64,000 bases of DNA from Macrocystis pyrifera (GCA_031763025.1 JASSKH010000029.1:3315095-3379094), one strand, 5' to 3'. Positions 46,077-57,840 are shown, numbered from the stretch's first letter. Notes: a model not told the origin generated them from the sequence alone. Made by a program: numbers and translations.

Positions 46077-46487
46077 TCAGTCTGCAGGTCCAATGCAAAA
46101 TACCGCGATGGCCGTCCACAGCAAGTCTATTAAGTCAGCGATCAGCACCCGCCACTTTACCGGGAAGTGCTTGAACAAATAGATCTGGGCGGGGGCAACA
46201 ACGATCCCGAGCACGGCCAGCCAGAATACAATACGGAAGTAATCCGCCTTGATCGTGGGGATAATGTAACCCTCTAGAGATTTTCCCTCGATGAACCCTG
46301 TCGTGAAGTTGAAAATAAACGCATACACAGGGTTCAGAACAAAGATGTCGATGGCCACCTGCATTACTGCGTAAGACACTCTCTTCTCCGCTGGAATCCA
46401 CCGATCGAGCGCGTTGTACACGAAGTGAAGAAATGGGGCACTGCAGGCGAAGCCGTCGATCGCAACGGCGAGAGTCCGACGCATGGC
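46077..46487 (-). CDS. Mpv17-like gene, C-terminal exon
   Basis: It codes 136 residues: helices 2 to 4 of the Mpv17/PMP22 domain and its C-terminus. The acceptor lies in a pyrimidine-rich context (GCACCTTCCCCAG|GCC). The P-x-Q and F-P-x-x-x-R-V residues typical of the family C-terminus are present. Confidence 0.75.
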   Translation of the reverse strand, partial: AMRRTLAVAIDGFACSAPFLHFVYNALDRWIPAEKRVSYAVMQVAIDIFVLNPVYAFIFNFTTGFIEGKSLEGYIIPTIKADYFRIVFWLAVLGIVVAPAQIYLFKHFPVKWRVLIADLIDLLWTAIAVFCIGPAD

Positions 46488-48934
46488 CTGGGGAAGGTGC
46501 ACATGTCGAGCAGAGGAAAACAATCACCGATCAGTCTCAGTAACTTGTAAAGTTTAGGTGTTGCTTTTGTTGCTTTTCGGTTCGTTTTGTTATAATCGTC
46601 GTCCTGTCTACTCTTGCTCCTCCCCTACAGTAGTCCAAATCTAGATACCAGGTTACATCGCACGATAGACTCTCCGCCAGCACGGGCTACACTACTACGC
46701 GCCTTCTAAGTGTGTGCAGCGAAGGGCTTAGCAATTATTTATTTCTCGTCAGCTTCCGTCGAATCGTGTGCCTACCAACGCTGACACTCTCCGCATGTGG
46801 TGTCTGGCAACAAATATAAACTACATTACTGACAATCGAACCCGCAATAACTGCTCCTAGTTGCGTCCAAGGTCTATAGATCACTGGGCGACGACCGGCA
46901 GCACGGTTGTTCATTGCTCACTCCCATTTCAGAACACAACTCTTGAGAGCGACGAGCCCGTCAAGCTAAAACGTAGCGTCGATCATAAGCCATTGTCATA
47001 CTTGTCGTGCGTTCGTACGCATGCTGGCTCAGGTACGAAGAATGTCACTCCGGTTTATTTGATGCTGGGACTTTCAAGCCATGGACTGCGACAGCAGTTG
47101 TATTTGCCTCCCCTGATCCCCGTAGGCATTGCTGACACCATTGGGTGCGTCGTCTGTTTCGAATGCCCCGGCACACAAAGATGCCGCTGAACGGGTGCAG
47201 CTATACCTTCTGCAGACGCGGTACGTCCGGGAGCTTCGAGTATTACGCACACCAGTTATAATGAGCTTCTTCAGATATTGCGGAGCAATTTGTCATAAGC
47301 CGCTGACCGATAGCCCCTAACCGCAACCCTACCTACCTAGAGACCGAGTTGGAAAAACTGTTTTGGAAATGCACTAGCCTATCCTAGCGTTAATTCTAGT
47401 CATAGGCCGGCTTGGTTGGCGTGTTGGAGGATCCCTATAAGTCCATGGCCTTGACAAGAGTCTAAAGTCGCTGTGCCTGAACATGCGTCAAGTCGTGCCA
47501 AAACAACAAAAAGGATGGTACCGGCGCACCACTTCCCGCTACTAGCTTCCATGTAAGCTAACTCTTTTCCATGCAAGTGAGCAAATGGAGGCTGAACGTA
47601 GATGTTGCTCCAATGTAACTGCAAGGTAGAGGCAAGTACATGGATGTACTGTACGTTCACAACACTCTAATCGATGCTGTTCATTTTCACAGACGTTTCT
47701 ACGGAAGTTTCCACGAAAGTACTCGAGACTTCCACATAATCATATATGAAGTCTTCCACCTACTTCCCACGAAAGCTTCCATCGACTTACATGTGAGTGC
47801 ATGTGAGCATCGGCGAGGTTGCAACCGAAAATATCAACGAGAGTGGAAGATTGCGCAAAAATTTCAAATCAACGACCCAACAAATGCTCAAAGAACTAAA
47901 ACAGATGTGTCGCAACGTTAGCGTGTCGACAACTACGGAAGCGCTCGCAGTTCGTCTTGGCTAGGTCGTTCGGCATTTGATGGAACACTCCAAACCATGG
48001 TTGTTTCCGTCAGCACAGGCCGAAACGTTTGATCCCGTTGGTATGTGAGCAAACCCACGGCTGCTGGGGACGTTGCTCTGCTATGCCGACAAGAAACACT
48101 GCAGTCTACAACCTTACATGGCATCACAGGGTACGGGTAGGTGTAAATATGTTTTGTTTCCACCCGATGATGAAGTAATGAGGATTAAGACATTGTCTTG
48201 AAGTCGTTCAAGAGGCGCTAGGAAATTTGGTAAACTACGTATGTTCCTTCCATTTTATTTTATTTTTCTATCCAACGGCGGATCGGTAAGAATAAAACTT
48301 GTTTTTTTTAGGTGTGGTCCCGACAGCCCAATAGCCCCCTTCGCGGACACGCCTGGCGCTGGGTTTACTCACATGTCTGTCGTGCCACACCGGGCCGTTC
48401 CCCCTGAGCCCAAAATATTGATTGAGATATCAGGTCACCCAGTACTCCCACCATGCCCGACGTCACGCACTTCAGAATAAGCGGGTTGTCCTCCAGCCCT
48501 TCAGAATACCTGTACAGCACGTTCCTCGGGTTCCAAGCGGTTCCAGTGGCCTTTGGTAGAACAACGCCGTCTGCGGCTTGAGTTTCGTACAGCACTTCGA
48601 CTTGCGTTTCCATCGTATCGGAAGAGGTTGGCTCTGATGAGCAGTCGCTGGTTGCTGTCTTCTCGTCGCTCGAGATTCGCTGCATTCCGCAGCTCTTGCT
48701 CACCCGGAGGAGCTCCATACTGCAGGCAGCTCCTGAGGTCTCGGCACTGCTCTTGTTCCTTTTCGGCTTCTGGCGTGTGGACTCGACACCTGAATACAGC
48801 GAGTAGGGCACGCGAGGGAGTCTTGTGCATGGCTTGTCGCGGGCAGAGAGACTCCATTCAAGCACTGATTTTAATGATTTATCCCGGTGGCACAAACATC
48901 GTCGGGCAGGTTGCGACTCCAAAGACGACCACAT
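46077..48934 (-). CDS. Mpv17/PMP22-family membrane protein, at least two exons
   Basis: Exon 48934-48373 holds the N-terminal part of the Mpv17/PMP22 domain (YRYSEGLEDNPLILKCVTSG, then VGVLGDLISQ). Exon 46487-46077 holds the rest: RRTLAVAIDGFACSAPFLHF, YNALDRWIP, IEGKSLEGYI and APAQIYLFKHFPVKWRV. Members are small four-helix proteins of the mitochondrial inner membrane, peroxisome or plastid, implicated in channel activity and organelle DNA or redox maintenance. The first ~130 residues before the domain are Arg/Ser-rich and unconserved, so a targeting extension is likely. The ATG at 48934 is the first in the open frame, but an upstream exon is possible. The best donor (ACAT|GTGAGT, phase 1) and the only usable acceptor (CCCCAG|GCC, phase 0) do not match; a small exon, or a weaker donor such as CCGGT|GTGGCA, is needed. 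The stop is TGA at 46079-46077. Confidence 0.72.
46488..48372 (-). other. intron region of the Mpv17-like gene, probably with a small hidden exon
   Basis: About 1.9 kb separates the two coding blocks. With the strong GTGAGT donor (phase 1), an exon of length 3n+2 would restore the frame to AMRRTLAV. I could not identify it. No repeat family is obvious apart from a TTCCACGAAAG-type short repeat at 47680-47790. Confidence 0.5.
48373..48934 (-). CDS. Mpv17-like gene, N-terminal exon
   Basis: The exon runs from ATG 48934 to the GTGAGT donor at 48372-48367, coding about 187 residues with the domain start at about residue 135. The frame reads on only four codons past the domain before a stop, which supports splicing here. 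It is open back to a TAG near 49070 without another ATG. Confidence 0.6.
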
Positions 48935-50137
48935 GACGAGACCCCATTGGCTGCCGGACTGCAACGCACGAGTAATAAGCCCGAGCAATGGCAGTTGGCA
49001 CAACCCTAAAGCATGGCAAGAGCTGACTGGTTCTGATTTTCTGTGAGAATGTGGAGCAGGACGGGACTAAAATATATTGAAACAAGGACCTTAGCTTCAG
49101 CGCTGTGGTGGCTACGCCCCCAAGAACGGACGCATGCTGAGGTGCGGGTGCACCAAGATTTTTCGCCCGTGGCTGGCCCCGTGAGCTACCCCGTGTACCT
49201 CACCGAAGAACGGACGTATGATCAAGTCGTGTGGAAAATAACACGGCATAAATTTAGGGCCAGGCGCTGGCACAGTACGCACTGGCCGTAGAAATCTACT
49301 GGCAGTACGAATCTACCGATTGACCTGGCCAGTATATTCGCCAGTACTGTGTGTCATACGTATGAGCAAGCAACACGCCATATGTTAGTACGGAAACCCA
49401 CCAAGTGTGTCTCGGGAGGAGAGGCGAGACAAGATACTGCTGCAATCCAGCGCACCGTTTTGTTACGACAGCATCATCGCTGCTGACTGAGTCAGCCAGT
49501 GCCCAGCCCCACGTATATAGGTATACATCAAACAGTTACGTCAAACCCCGAAATGGAATTCCCAGAGGTTCCTCAGTAGAAGCGCGCCGTCAGTCAGACA
49601 TATGTAGGGCAGGACGTACTCTACTCCTATCGCAGCACGCGTCCAAACGTCTACAGTTCATTGCAAGTTGCCAACCTACCGGAACGCGTCGGGTTCCCAA
49701 CAATAATTTGCCTGAATGGGAAACAAGGGAATCTTTCCAGAGGGTTTGCAATGAGTTCGGTCCCTGCTTTGTGAAGGACCTTGATGAACTTGTTGTATGG
49801 TACACCCAATAATGGCGGCATATACGGACGAGGCACGCCGCCCCTACATGTCAACTTTCGTATCGTATCCTCTTTTTGCAACACTGACAAGCCAAAGCTG
49901 ATATATATTTTTGGAGCGGGATCCATACTCTCTACGACAGCCGTAGCCATATTTTCGACTGTGGGCAAAATACATTACTAGCTGTGGTTGTGCGTGCATC
50001 TTTTTCACTTTAACAAACCGTTGTTTTTACCCCGTCGACATCGAGCACACTCTTTGTCCCTGCTGCTTCTTTGTCCTAGAGAGTTACAAGCTCTTCTTAT
50101 CACAAAACGACGACACTGAAGTAGGACGTTGTAGTGC

Positions 50138-50222
50138 GGTTTATGTGTGTTCTTCACGTTAAACCATCCTTTCGACACGTCGACATCCAGCACATGCCCG
50201 TGCCGATTGTTCAATCCTAGAC
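50138..50222 (+). repeat. dispersed CAGCACGG repeat, copy 2
   Basis: It reads GTGTGTTCTTCACGTTAAAC, TCGACATCCAGCACATG and CCGTGCCGATTGTTCAATCC. It is related to the copies at 23765-23855 and 58908-58980. Confidence 0.6.
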
Positions 50223-50534
50223 CGATACTAGTTTTGCAGTCACAAAAATACACGAGAGATATGCAGTAAGCAGGGGAGACAATGCAATGTCATGTCATCA
50301 TACTGGATTCGATACACATTCTATTAAAGAGAGCAAAAAAAAAAAAAAAAAGTAAACAGAGAAAATAAATCGAAAGAGGAAAAAGAGAAGAAATCGAAGA
50401 CGTTGTGGACCCTCTGCGCAGGAGATGTCGCAGACTCTTGATATGAATGAGCTAAACAAACGGCACCACTATATTCAAACAGAGCAACCCTTAGAACCAA
50501 GGGAAAATTCTGGAAAAACGAAACACCAAACACC

Positions 50535-50630
50535 CTCCAGGTAGTCGCAGCAGCTAATGGTACGAGTAGGCTGGCCAGGTTCTTCCTACTAGTCGGGCTG
50601 GTACTTTGCTACCCTGTCGACCGTCTCCGT
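50535..50630 (-). mobile_element. 5'-truncated LINE 3' end
   Basis: On the minus strand GAGACGGTCGACAGGGTAGC reads ETVDRVAKYQPD then stop, matching the C-terminus of the LINE at 50860. The 3' tail TACTCGTACCATTAGCTGCT follows. Confidence 0.65.
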
Positions 50631-50859
50631 ACATGCCCCACCCCATGAGAGGATGCGTCACACAATACGGAACTAGCAAAGCAGGCTCCTCGTCGACCCA
50701 CGCCTCACGACTCCTTTCGTGAGGGAAATAACAAGTAAATCAGTAAATTATACTAAATTGAATATTAAGCGCAAAAAGAGAGCCAAAGGAAGACCACCTT
50801 CGAACCAGCTGTAGCAGTTGGATGCACGAGTAGCATACCCGGCAAACCCGCTCCACTCA

Positions 50860-51935
50860 CTAGTCGGCCTGGTGCCTTGCTACCCTGTCTGCCGTCTCCT
50901 TACTTTCGTCCGCCCTGGTTTCCCTTCTACTCCAGCTGTTGCCTCCCCTCCCCCCACTCCCTTGGTCGGGTTTCCTTTGACCCCTTGAGTTGACTCGCCA
51001 CCTCCCATTGCCTTGGGCACCACCCACGGTTGATGCGCAGCACTGCTTACTCATCTGTGTCTCATCCTTTTGCCACCCCGCCATGAACCGTCCGGCTGCT
51101 TCAAGGACCTCTCGGCACCACTTCCCCGCATGTTTTGCTGCAGAGGGCCGCAGCGCCGTCTCGGCTCCACACATCAAGGGAGAGTGTTCCGTGTACCCTT
51201 CACTTGGCTCGTAACTCCCTGAAGTCTTGCGGCTATGCATCCATGCCAAGTCTTGAACTGTCTGCCAAGTCTCGGGTTCTCCCCGGCAATCATCGTCACG
51301 AACGTTTAATTATCCGATTGAGTAATCGCTCTTTGCTTTGCCGTGCCACGCCGCCCGCGAAAAAGAGCTGCCGTTCACGGATGGTCGTTTCGATGCTCTT
51401 GCAACGTGTCATCTTGAGGGCTTTCGCGTACGAGAGGGTGGCGTGGCCAGTACAAAGTCAGCGCTGAAGCCAATGATTCGCAAGAGATCTTGGTGGTGAG
51501 CCGTTCTAAGCCTGGCAAAGTGGTCCGCTCTGAGGGTCCACGTACTATTACACCAATCTCGTAACACCTTGACAATAAACACGCGTACAGCAGGGTCTCA
51601 ATCATCTCGGCCTTGAGCGTTCGGACTTTCAGGCTTACCGGGGCGTCCTATCATATAACTGCGGGCTGAACCGTTTAAGGCAAGCCCGCATGAGATAGAT
51701 CCTGAAGCGAGAGGTCAGCGTTTTCGTGGATGATGCCGCCTGGGTAAATAATTGGGCCGTCTGTTCATACCGTTCGTTTGCTGCTCCGATGGCTAGTGGT
51801 GAGGGCGGGGGTTGTTTGGTCTGGTATTCGTAGAAGCATAGTCTCTGTCTTCGTTTCCGACACGGTGAGGCTTGCTGCTTCTGTTGTCATCTCAGCGAGC
51901 CCTTCAGTCGACTTCGACTTGGCGTACATAAGGCG
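50860..51935 (-). pseudogene. non-LTR retrotransposon (LINE) reverse-transcriptase C-terminal relic
   Basis: Minus-strand blocks appear in the order known for a LINE-type endonuclease/reverse-transcriptase protein common in algal and other protist genomes: TVSETKTETMLLRIP (about 51866-51822), YPGGIIHENADLSL (near 51745-51700), LMRACLKRF (near 51700-51675), MIETLLYAC (51605-51579), SYAKALKMTRCKSIETTIRE (51432-51373), FFAGGVARQSKE, TMIAGENPRLGRQFKTWHG, and YTEHSPLMCGAETAL with GKWCREVLEAAGRFMAGW near the end. The stop lies at 50862-50860. At least four frameshifts and one internal stop interrupt it, and the YADD region is eroded, so it is inactive. No endonuclease part is present. The 3' tail continues to about 50790. 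Confidence 0.8.
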
Positions 51936-52289
51936 TTTATCGCGTCCCGCAACGTGCGAGGTCGTGGTTTCGCCACAACGTCCCGCTACGTACCTAAATG
52001 ACCACCTGTGTGAACTTATCAACCACCCACGAACTGTGGAATGCCTGCCTGCCGCGTTGTGTTGGAAGCATGCGCTGTGATGAACAACGTCCTGGCCTTC
52101 AGCAGGTGGTATGTGGTCACGTCATTTGCTTCACGCCACCACAAAACTGGACGAAGTTCTCATAGACTGGGTTATGGTTAGTGGGTGAGTTCGCGCGAGC
52201 CCCACACACACGACACGCATTCTAAACGTGGAAGCATGGTGACCTTGGGCTTTATTGTTGTCAATCCGCCGAAAACTAGAGTATTTCAT

Positions 52290-52500
52290 CAATAGGTATG
52301 TGTTTTTTCGTACTTTTATTAACGCATCTCTTCGTACAAGTACTCTTTGGCAAACCGCTAAGTGAACGACCCGGGAAGCCCGGCCGGACCCATTGGTCGA
52401 GGTCCGGGCCCGATCCGTGCAGTGTGGAGCCCGTGGCAGTCCTCTATTGTTTTCTCTCGGCGGGAGTGGAAAATACGATTTGCCTTGTTTTTGTACGAGG
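52290..52500 (+). repeat. dispersed 200-bp repeat, copy 1
   Basis: Shared with 59150-59345: TTTTCGTACTTTT, TCTCTTCGYACRAGYACTYT, a GGGAAGCCCKGCCGGACMCA segment, CGATCCGTGCA and CGGCGGGAGTGGA. The middle is GC-rich with AT-rich ends. Open frames are inconsistent between the copies, so coding is not supported. Confidence 0.65.
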
Positions 52501-52725
52501 GGCTGGCGATTGTTTTGCCATATTGGCCGCTACGCACAGGGCCGACGGACACTTGCTCGGTTAGCTGCAGTCTGCAGACATGTTTTGCATGCTTTGTTCA
52601 TCTCACCCAAGAAGTGGAACCGAATCCTCCCTCCCTTGTTGACATGTACGCCGTTCGCACAAGCATCGTACGAAGCACTCACTTACTCATGCTCGCCACA
52701 CTGCTGTTGTTGCTGTACACTTCCG

Positions 52726-52742
52726 CCCCCCCCCCCCCCCCC
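52726..52742 (+). repeat. poly-C run (17 C)
   Basis: An uninterrupted run of 17 C lies between TTCCG and TAGACAG. Homopolymers this long are prone to assembly length error. Confidence 0.9.
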
Positions 52743-53023
52743 TAGACAGAGAGGTGTCAGTCTGACTATCAGTCAACCGAAAGGGTAGCAGTACACGGCC
52801 TTGTCGTTGCGTGTAATCTTATATTGCAGCGCCGTAGCATCATGATATGATACGAGCGCATACATGACAGAAGTACGTTGCACGTGAGCTGCGGAGAGTT
52901 TTTGCCACATTTTTTGCATAAAGCGTGAAAAAAGACACATGTGACATTATACGCAGCTCTGTTGTAGCGAAGGTGTCTGATGCTGGCCAATGTTGTTTTT
53001 ATTCTTTTGTATTCTTTTCGAAA

Positions 53024-53524
53024 TCAATTTCGATCCCTGCACTGAGATCAAGCCAAATGCGATCCCCCACGAAAATTCGAAGTCATTCCGAACCACACGC
53101 GAGCGAGACCAAGCAAATTCCGACCACCCATACAAAAAACAGGTCAATTTCGACCACACGCACATGATTGGTAAGGTGAATCGATTTCCACACTAAACTC
53201 CAAGCCATGTTCGACTGAACACAAAAAATTACGCCGCTTTCGATCACATGCATAAAACAAAGTCCTTTTCGACCCCCCACACGAAAACTAATTATTTTTC
53301 GGCCCGCACACGAAAACCACGTCACAAGTTCGACAATCCACACGAACACCAGTCAATGTTGATCCCTCACAGGAAGAACCAATGCAGTATTGGCCCGCAC
53401 AAACAAAAACAAGTCAATTACAGGTGCCCACAAAAAAACAGGTGAATCGATCCCCACATTAAACCCACGTCATTCCCGGCCGCACACAATAACCAAGTCA
53501 ATTCCGACCATAGCCAAAAGTAGG
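53024..53524. repeat. diverged minisatellite, about 17 units of 27-33 bp
   Basis: Each unit is close to AAGTCAATTCCGACCACACA followed by CGAAAACC. Units differ strongly from each other but keep the C-G-A-[CT]-C and CACACRAAAA cores. Units 5-6 and 14-15 resemble one another (CAGGTGAATCGATYYCCACA), hinting at an older higher-order repeat of nine units. Minus- and plus-strand open frames across the array follow from its composition. The units are too variable and lack the spacer pattern of a CRISPR array. Confidence 0.8.
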
Positions 53525-54480
53525 ACGAGTCGAGGCATGCGGCCACGAGTCATTAAGAGCAGAGTATAGGCTGATTACTCTGTGGGTGTGGGATAGGTGT
53601 TTCATTCAGCAGACGGTTCCGTCCTGCTGAATACAAAACCCCTGACCAAGGTGTACAGCGCATGCAGCGCGTGGGCCAACACCGAGTGTCTTTAACCGCT
53701 ACCCAAGCGAGGAAGAAACTACGCGCCCAACCTAAAAGGCGCACTAAAGGACAAAATACTAAAAGGATTAAAGGCTAAACCGACTGTCTGCTCGCATAAA
53801 TGCATCATTCCGCGTGATAACGGAAACATTATTCGAATATCTGCATCGTTAGTAATCGAGGTTTTTGGTCATCGTTTGATTCGCTCTTTCCTGAGCGAAG
53901 CACTGGAGCCACTTTGACTGCGGACGGATCCAACTTACGAACTGAGGAGGCGAGCCATGTGAGCGTTGACAGCTCACGCCCGGGAGCTGGCCGTAACATG
54001 GTGAACCCAGGGAGATCGACCCAGGCAGGATCAGGAAGCGAACATAGGGTTATGAGCACCTTGCAGGCCGGAGAAAGCAAGTCGCATGAGCACCAGCTGC
54101 TCGAGGGCTGGAGTCTGCAAAGAGAATGGGAGGTTCGGCGAACTGATGGAATCTGATGCTGTTCTGTAATGTTTGTTGTGCCGACCCGATGGAACCTGAT
54201 AATGCTTTTGGTCCGGTAAGGTTAGGCCTGACGAACTGGTGGAAGCCGATAAATATTTAGAAGTCTCTGCACGCAGCTGAAAAGGGAAGGTAAGCGCTCG
54301 ACAGCCACAGTAGACGAATCGCGGGGTGAGCGCTTCTCGGGGGTAGTGTTCAGGGTGACGGTGAGCACTAACGAGCCGAAAAGGAGTTAATATTTCACAC
54401 CTGGCAGCTCTCCACTACTTATATCTAGTAACGACGTACAGCTGGTGGTATACTAATTTATTGTACTAAAAGGAAACCCA
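53525..54480. other. no recognised feature
   Basis: I see no supported gene or repeat of note. An 85-90-codon open frame on each strand around 53829-54156 has no recognisable domain. Confidence 0.45.
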
Positions 54481-54483
54481 CTA

Positions 54484-54580
54484 CTACCGGGGACCATCGT
54501 ATATAGGAACAAATATTGTTAATAAAAAAGGGATTTTTGTATGTACCGTACTAGGTCTTATATACTATGGTTCTCCGTAA
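54484..54580. mobile_element. 105-bp MITE family, copy 3 (diverged)
   Basis: It ends ACTATGGTTCTCCGTAA before a TA (54581-54582). Its left end CTACCGGGGACCATCGTATA is eroded. The interior AGGAACAAATATTGTTAATA matches copy 1 in layout. Confidence 0.6.
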
Positions 54581-54599
54581 TACGATTATGTGGCGTAAA

Positions 54600-56600
54600 A
54601 GTAAGTAACATTGAAAAATAAGCTCACCGTGGATCGGTCGTAGACGGTCTTGTAAGAGGTACGCATATGCAGACAGGAAATGAATGTGGTTGGGTAGTAC
54701 GAACGAAGGCAGACAAACAGCTGGTAGCTGGACTGTCTGCCGTGTGGCGCTGCCGGTCACGTCTATGGAGCAGCTAACTGGTGACAACAAGACATCGAGG
54801 TATGCCACGGAACAAAGCTGCCATACTCACAGCAGATACCAGAAGTAATACGGGACGAACTTTTGCATACGATTGATGGAATATGATATCAACAACGATC
54901 AAAAATGAATTACACCACCACGTGATGATGGTGAATATGTATTCTTGAAGTACCTACAGCCGGCGAGCGGAGAAAACCAGGCTATATTCCAGTGAAGCAC
55001 AGTACGCGAGAACACCTATGTTTTATAAAAGTCTCAAACGGTCACACAATAAGCTAATCGATGAAAATATACTGGCGACCCACGGCACTTCTACAGCAGT
55101 AGTACACTACTGCTGTGTACATACTGCAGCTGTCATTGTCGAGTACACCGAAGTATCATAATACGCTGTCCTTCGTCATAAGCTGAACATAGCTCGGCAC
55201 AGCAAGTGAGCGCATATCAATGTCACACTGGCATGTGGGCTACCTGTGTTGGCCATGCAGCTGTGCCTATCAGCATGAGTATGGGACAAGAGCGTTTGTC
55301 TGCGATCGTGTTTACGTTCATATGAGCAGGCGGAAAACATCGAAAAGCCAGCCTCTTGTGACAGGATTGTGACACAACCGTGGGATCGTTTCCTTTGTAC
55401 TGATAGGCACCTACAGTCGACAGAAAAAAAAAAAGTGATGCTGACATGATGCTTGCTGTCGGCCTCGAGCAAACCGAAGGGGGAGGTAGGTTGCCGCACG
55501 TTTGTTAAGTGTTAAGTCACACATCAACGCTATGACCATGTACGGAATCTGAGCTGTGAGTTACGGGGTCTGCGTTAGTTTTAGCTGGAGTACTGTTGAA
55601 AATACCTGCTGTGGGTTGCATAGGTACGTTTGTCTTGTCAACAGTAGAGCGATGCCACCAACCTTATGTAAGTCCTGGCAAGGTAAACAAGAAATATCTG
55701 TGCTGGCTCCCTGCAGTCACAAGGAAGCATTCAAAAGCTGGCCACAGCAGTAGCCAACTGGCACGCCATCGAGCAGCGCCAAGAACACATGACCGCTACA
55801 ATTATGTTATTTGTAATTCTAGTATGAACACTTCTAAGGAGTAGGAGGTGTATATCTCGTAATGGAAACAATCGCTGAGTGGCGATTTTCAGAAAGCGTC
55901 AAACACAACATGCTACGGGACGAACGGCAAACAGCAGTACACACATGTGCCAGCACCACGGATATGATCACCCGCCAAAACTAATAGGGGTTGTAGAAGA
56001 TCCATTGAATAGTCAATGAAATAGTCCATGATTGTAATGATGTTCTAAAACGAAAATGTGCGTTTTCGTCGGGGTAAATACCTACGAGGTATGTATGATT
56101 TTACTATTAGGTTGTATCACAGCCTCGGGCATATCTCATCAGGTATACTCGTACATGACCTACCGACATGTACTACTGCTGTGCCACCGAGAGAGGACTA
56201 AGGATAAGAAGTAAATGAGATGCAAAGTGTGGTAGGAGCAAAACGCATGCTGGAAGGGCGAATTTTGTCAGGATGTGTGTTTTCAATGTCTACGTTGGAG
56301 CGCTGGCCAATCTTGAATAGTCAAAGAGCGAGTGAAGACCGAAGGTCTGGCGAGTACACGCTCACGGGCAGCATATGGACGGCGAGCCTGTGTTGTTTTG
56401 CGATGCCTAGCCCATGTCATTTTCGGGGTGGAGCACGGTTGACGAAAACCGGAAAGGGGACAGCAGACTGGATAGCTAGGTGTCAGATCGATGAATACAA
56501 GATATAACCCGTCCACGCCAATCTTACCACAAACTGCTTGGGCCGCCTGGAGTTAGTTTTGTTCTGTTTCGTTGTGCTTCGGTTTGCCTGTTATGTCCAG
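54600..56600. other. no recognised feature
   Basis: I see no supported gene. ACTACTGCTGT-type motifs occur at about 55105 and 56168. The open frames (for example 55556-55753 and 56220-56507) lack domains. Confidence 0.4.
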
Positions 56601-57130
56601 GTGCTTTTCTCAGTTTTCGCAGTTTGAAAACTGCAAAACTGAGTCTCAGCTGCGGTAATTGGAAACATTCATGTCTGGCTGTCTGTCCGCAAGGCTTATA
56701 TTTTTTAACACTTTCCAATCGTCGATATATTCGTTACACATGATATTCGTACGACGTATTCGACCCTTACGGGACCTCATGTACTAAAAAATACCGTACC
56801 ACCTGGCAAATTCAACCTCATCATACATCCACGACACAGTACCATCATCCCGTACCACAATATCAACCCGTAGCATTATTCTATACCACCAGCATACAAT
56901 GTCTCATACCGTGTTTTTTCCATATAGTGAATCAAACCGTATCCCATCGTATTTAAATCAGATCAAGTACACGAGAGCATATTTCCGTTGAGTACGTATA
57001 GCAAACCGTATTCCATCGTATCACATACACGTACACAAGAGCATACGCTGAAGGTGCAAGGTGATGAGGTTACAAGTGAGGTGAAGCTGCAGGCATCATA
57101 TCACATCAAGTACACAAGAGCATACGTTAA
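56600..57130 (+). repeat. composite repeat family, modules 1, 2 and part of 3
   Basis: GAAAACTGCAAAACTGAGTC, CTGGCTGTCTGTCCGCAAGG, CCAATCGTCGATATATTCG and ACGACGTATTCGACCCTTAC are followed by ATACCGTACCACC units. TACACAAGAGCATA then occurs repeatedly (56965, 57035, 57113), where the third module is reduced. Confidence 0.7.
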
Positions 57131-57276
57131 AGGCATAACGTGATGAGGGGAGAAGTGATGTGATGGTGTAAGTGGTGGAGGGGATACATGAGGAGGTGAA
57201 TGTACAAAAGGAAAGCGATGGCACCAAGGAGCAGCAGCAGGCGCAACGGCAACAGCCCCCCCAGCAGCCACGTCTG

Positions 57277-57303
57277 CAGCAGCAGCAGCAGCAGCAGCAG
57301 CAG
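57277..57303 (+). repeat. (CAG)9 microsatellite
   Basis: Nine uninterrupted CAG triplets lie in a longer CAG-rich stretch (57225-57365). That stretch includes two copies of CAGGACCARRT..CCAAGCGCTTGCGAC at about 57300 and 57358. Confidence 0.9.
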
Positions 57304-57611
57304 GACCAAATCCCCTAAGCGCTTGCGACGATCGCCCCGAAGGGCAGCAGCAACAGCAGGACCAGGTGGGTCCGCCAAGCGCTTGCGACACGCACGCTGT
57401 AGGGCGCTAGAACTGGGGTGGGAATGGCTTCCCTCTTGTTGTACCAGATTAAAACAGTTTTCGTCGGCCTGCCCTTGCTTGTGATGCGAATCGCTGTTCA
57501 CTGCTGTTTACTGATTATTGCAGGTACTCCATGCTGCTGACTTGCGTTGACTGCGTGCATGAGAACGAGTACAAGCAGTACATGTTCTGGTTAGAGGTAA
57601 GCGCTTCCACG

Positions 57612-57840
57612 TACCAGGTACCAGGTAGGTATCATGATGGTCGCGAAGATACGGACGGAGGTACCGAGTAAAATAATCCTTTAAAGTGAAGAACACCGTT
57701 ATGCTGTTCGTTAGACATCATACCGCTATACGCCTGAAGGAAAACATGATGGTTGAGAAGATACGGACGGAGGTACCGGGTAGAAAGAACGGATTTATGT
57801 GAAGAACACCGTTGGAATGCTCGTTAGACATCATACTCCT
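57612..57840 (+). repeat. about 118-bp tandem repeat
   Basis: Two units share ATGATGGTYGMGAAGATACG, GACGGAGGTACCGRGTA, GTGAAGAACACCGTT and GCTSGTTAGACATCATAC. Diverged single units lie at 58195-58275 and 58740-58870. Confidence 0.75.

Noticed and set aside
53024..53524. CRISPR-like array
   Set aside because: Units are directly adjacent and highly variable, with no constant repeat or spacer alternation, and the DNA is eukaryotic.
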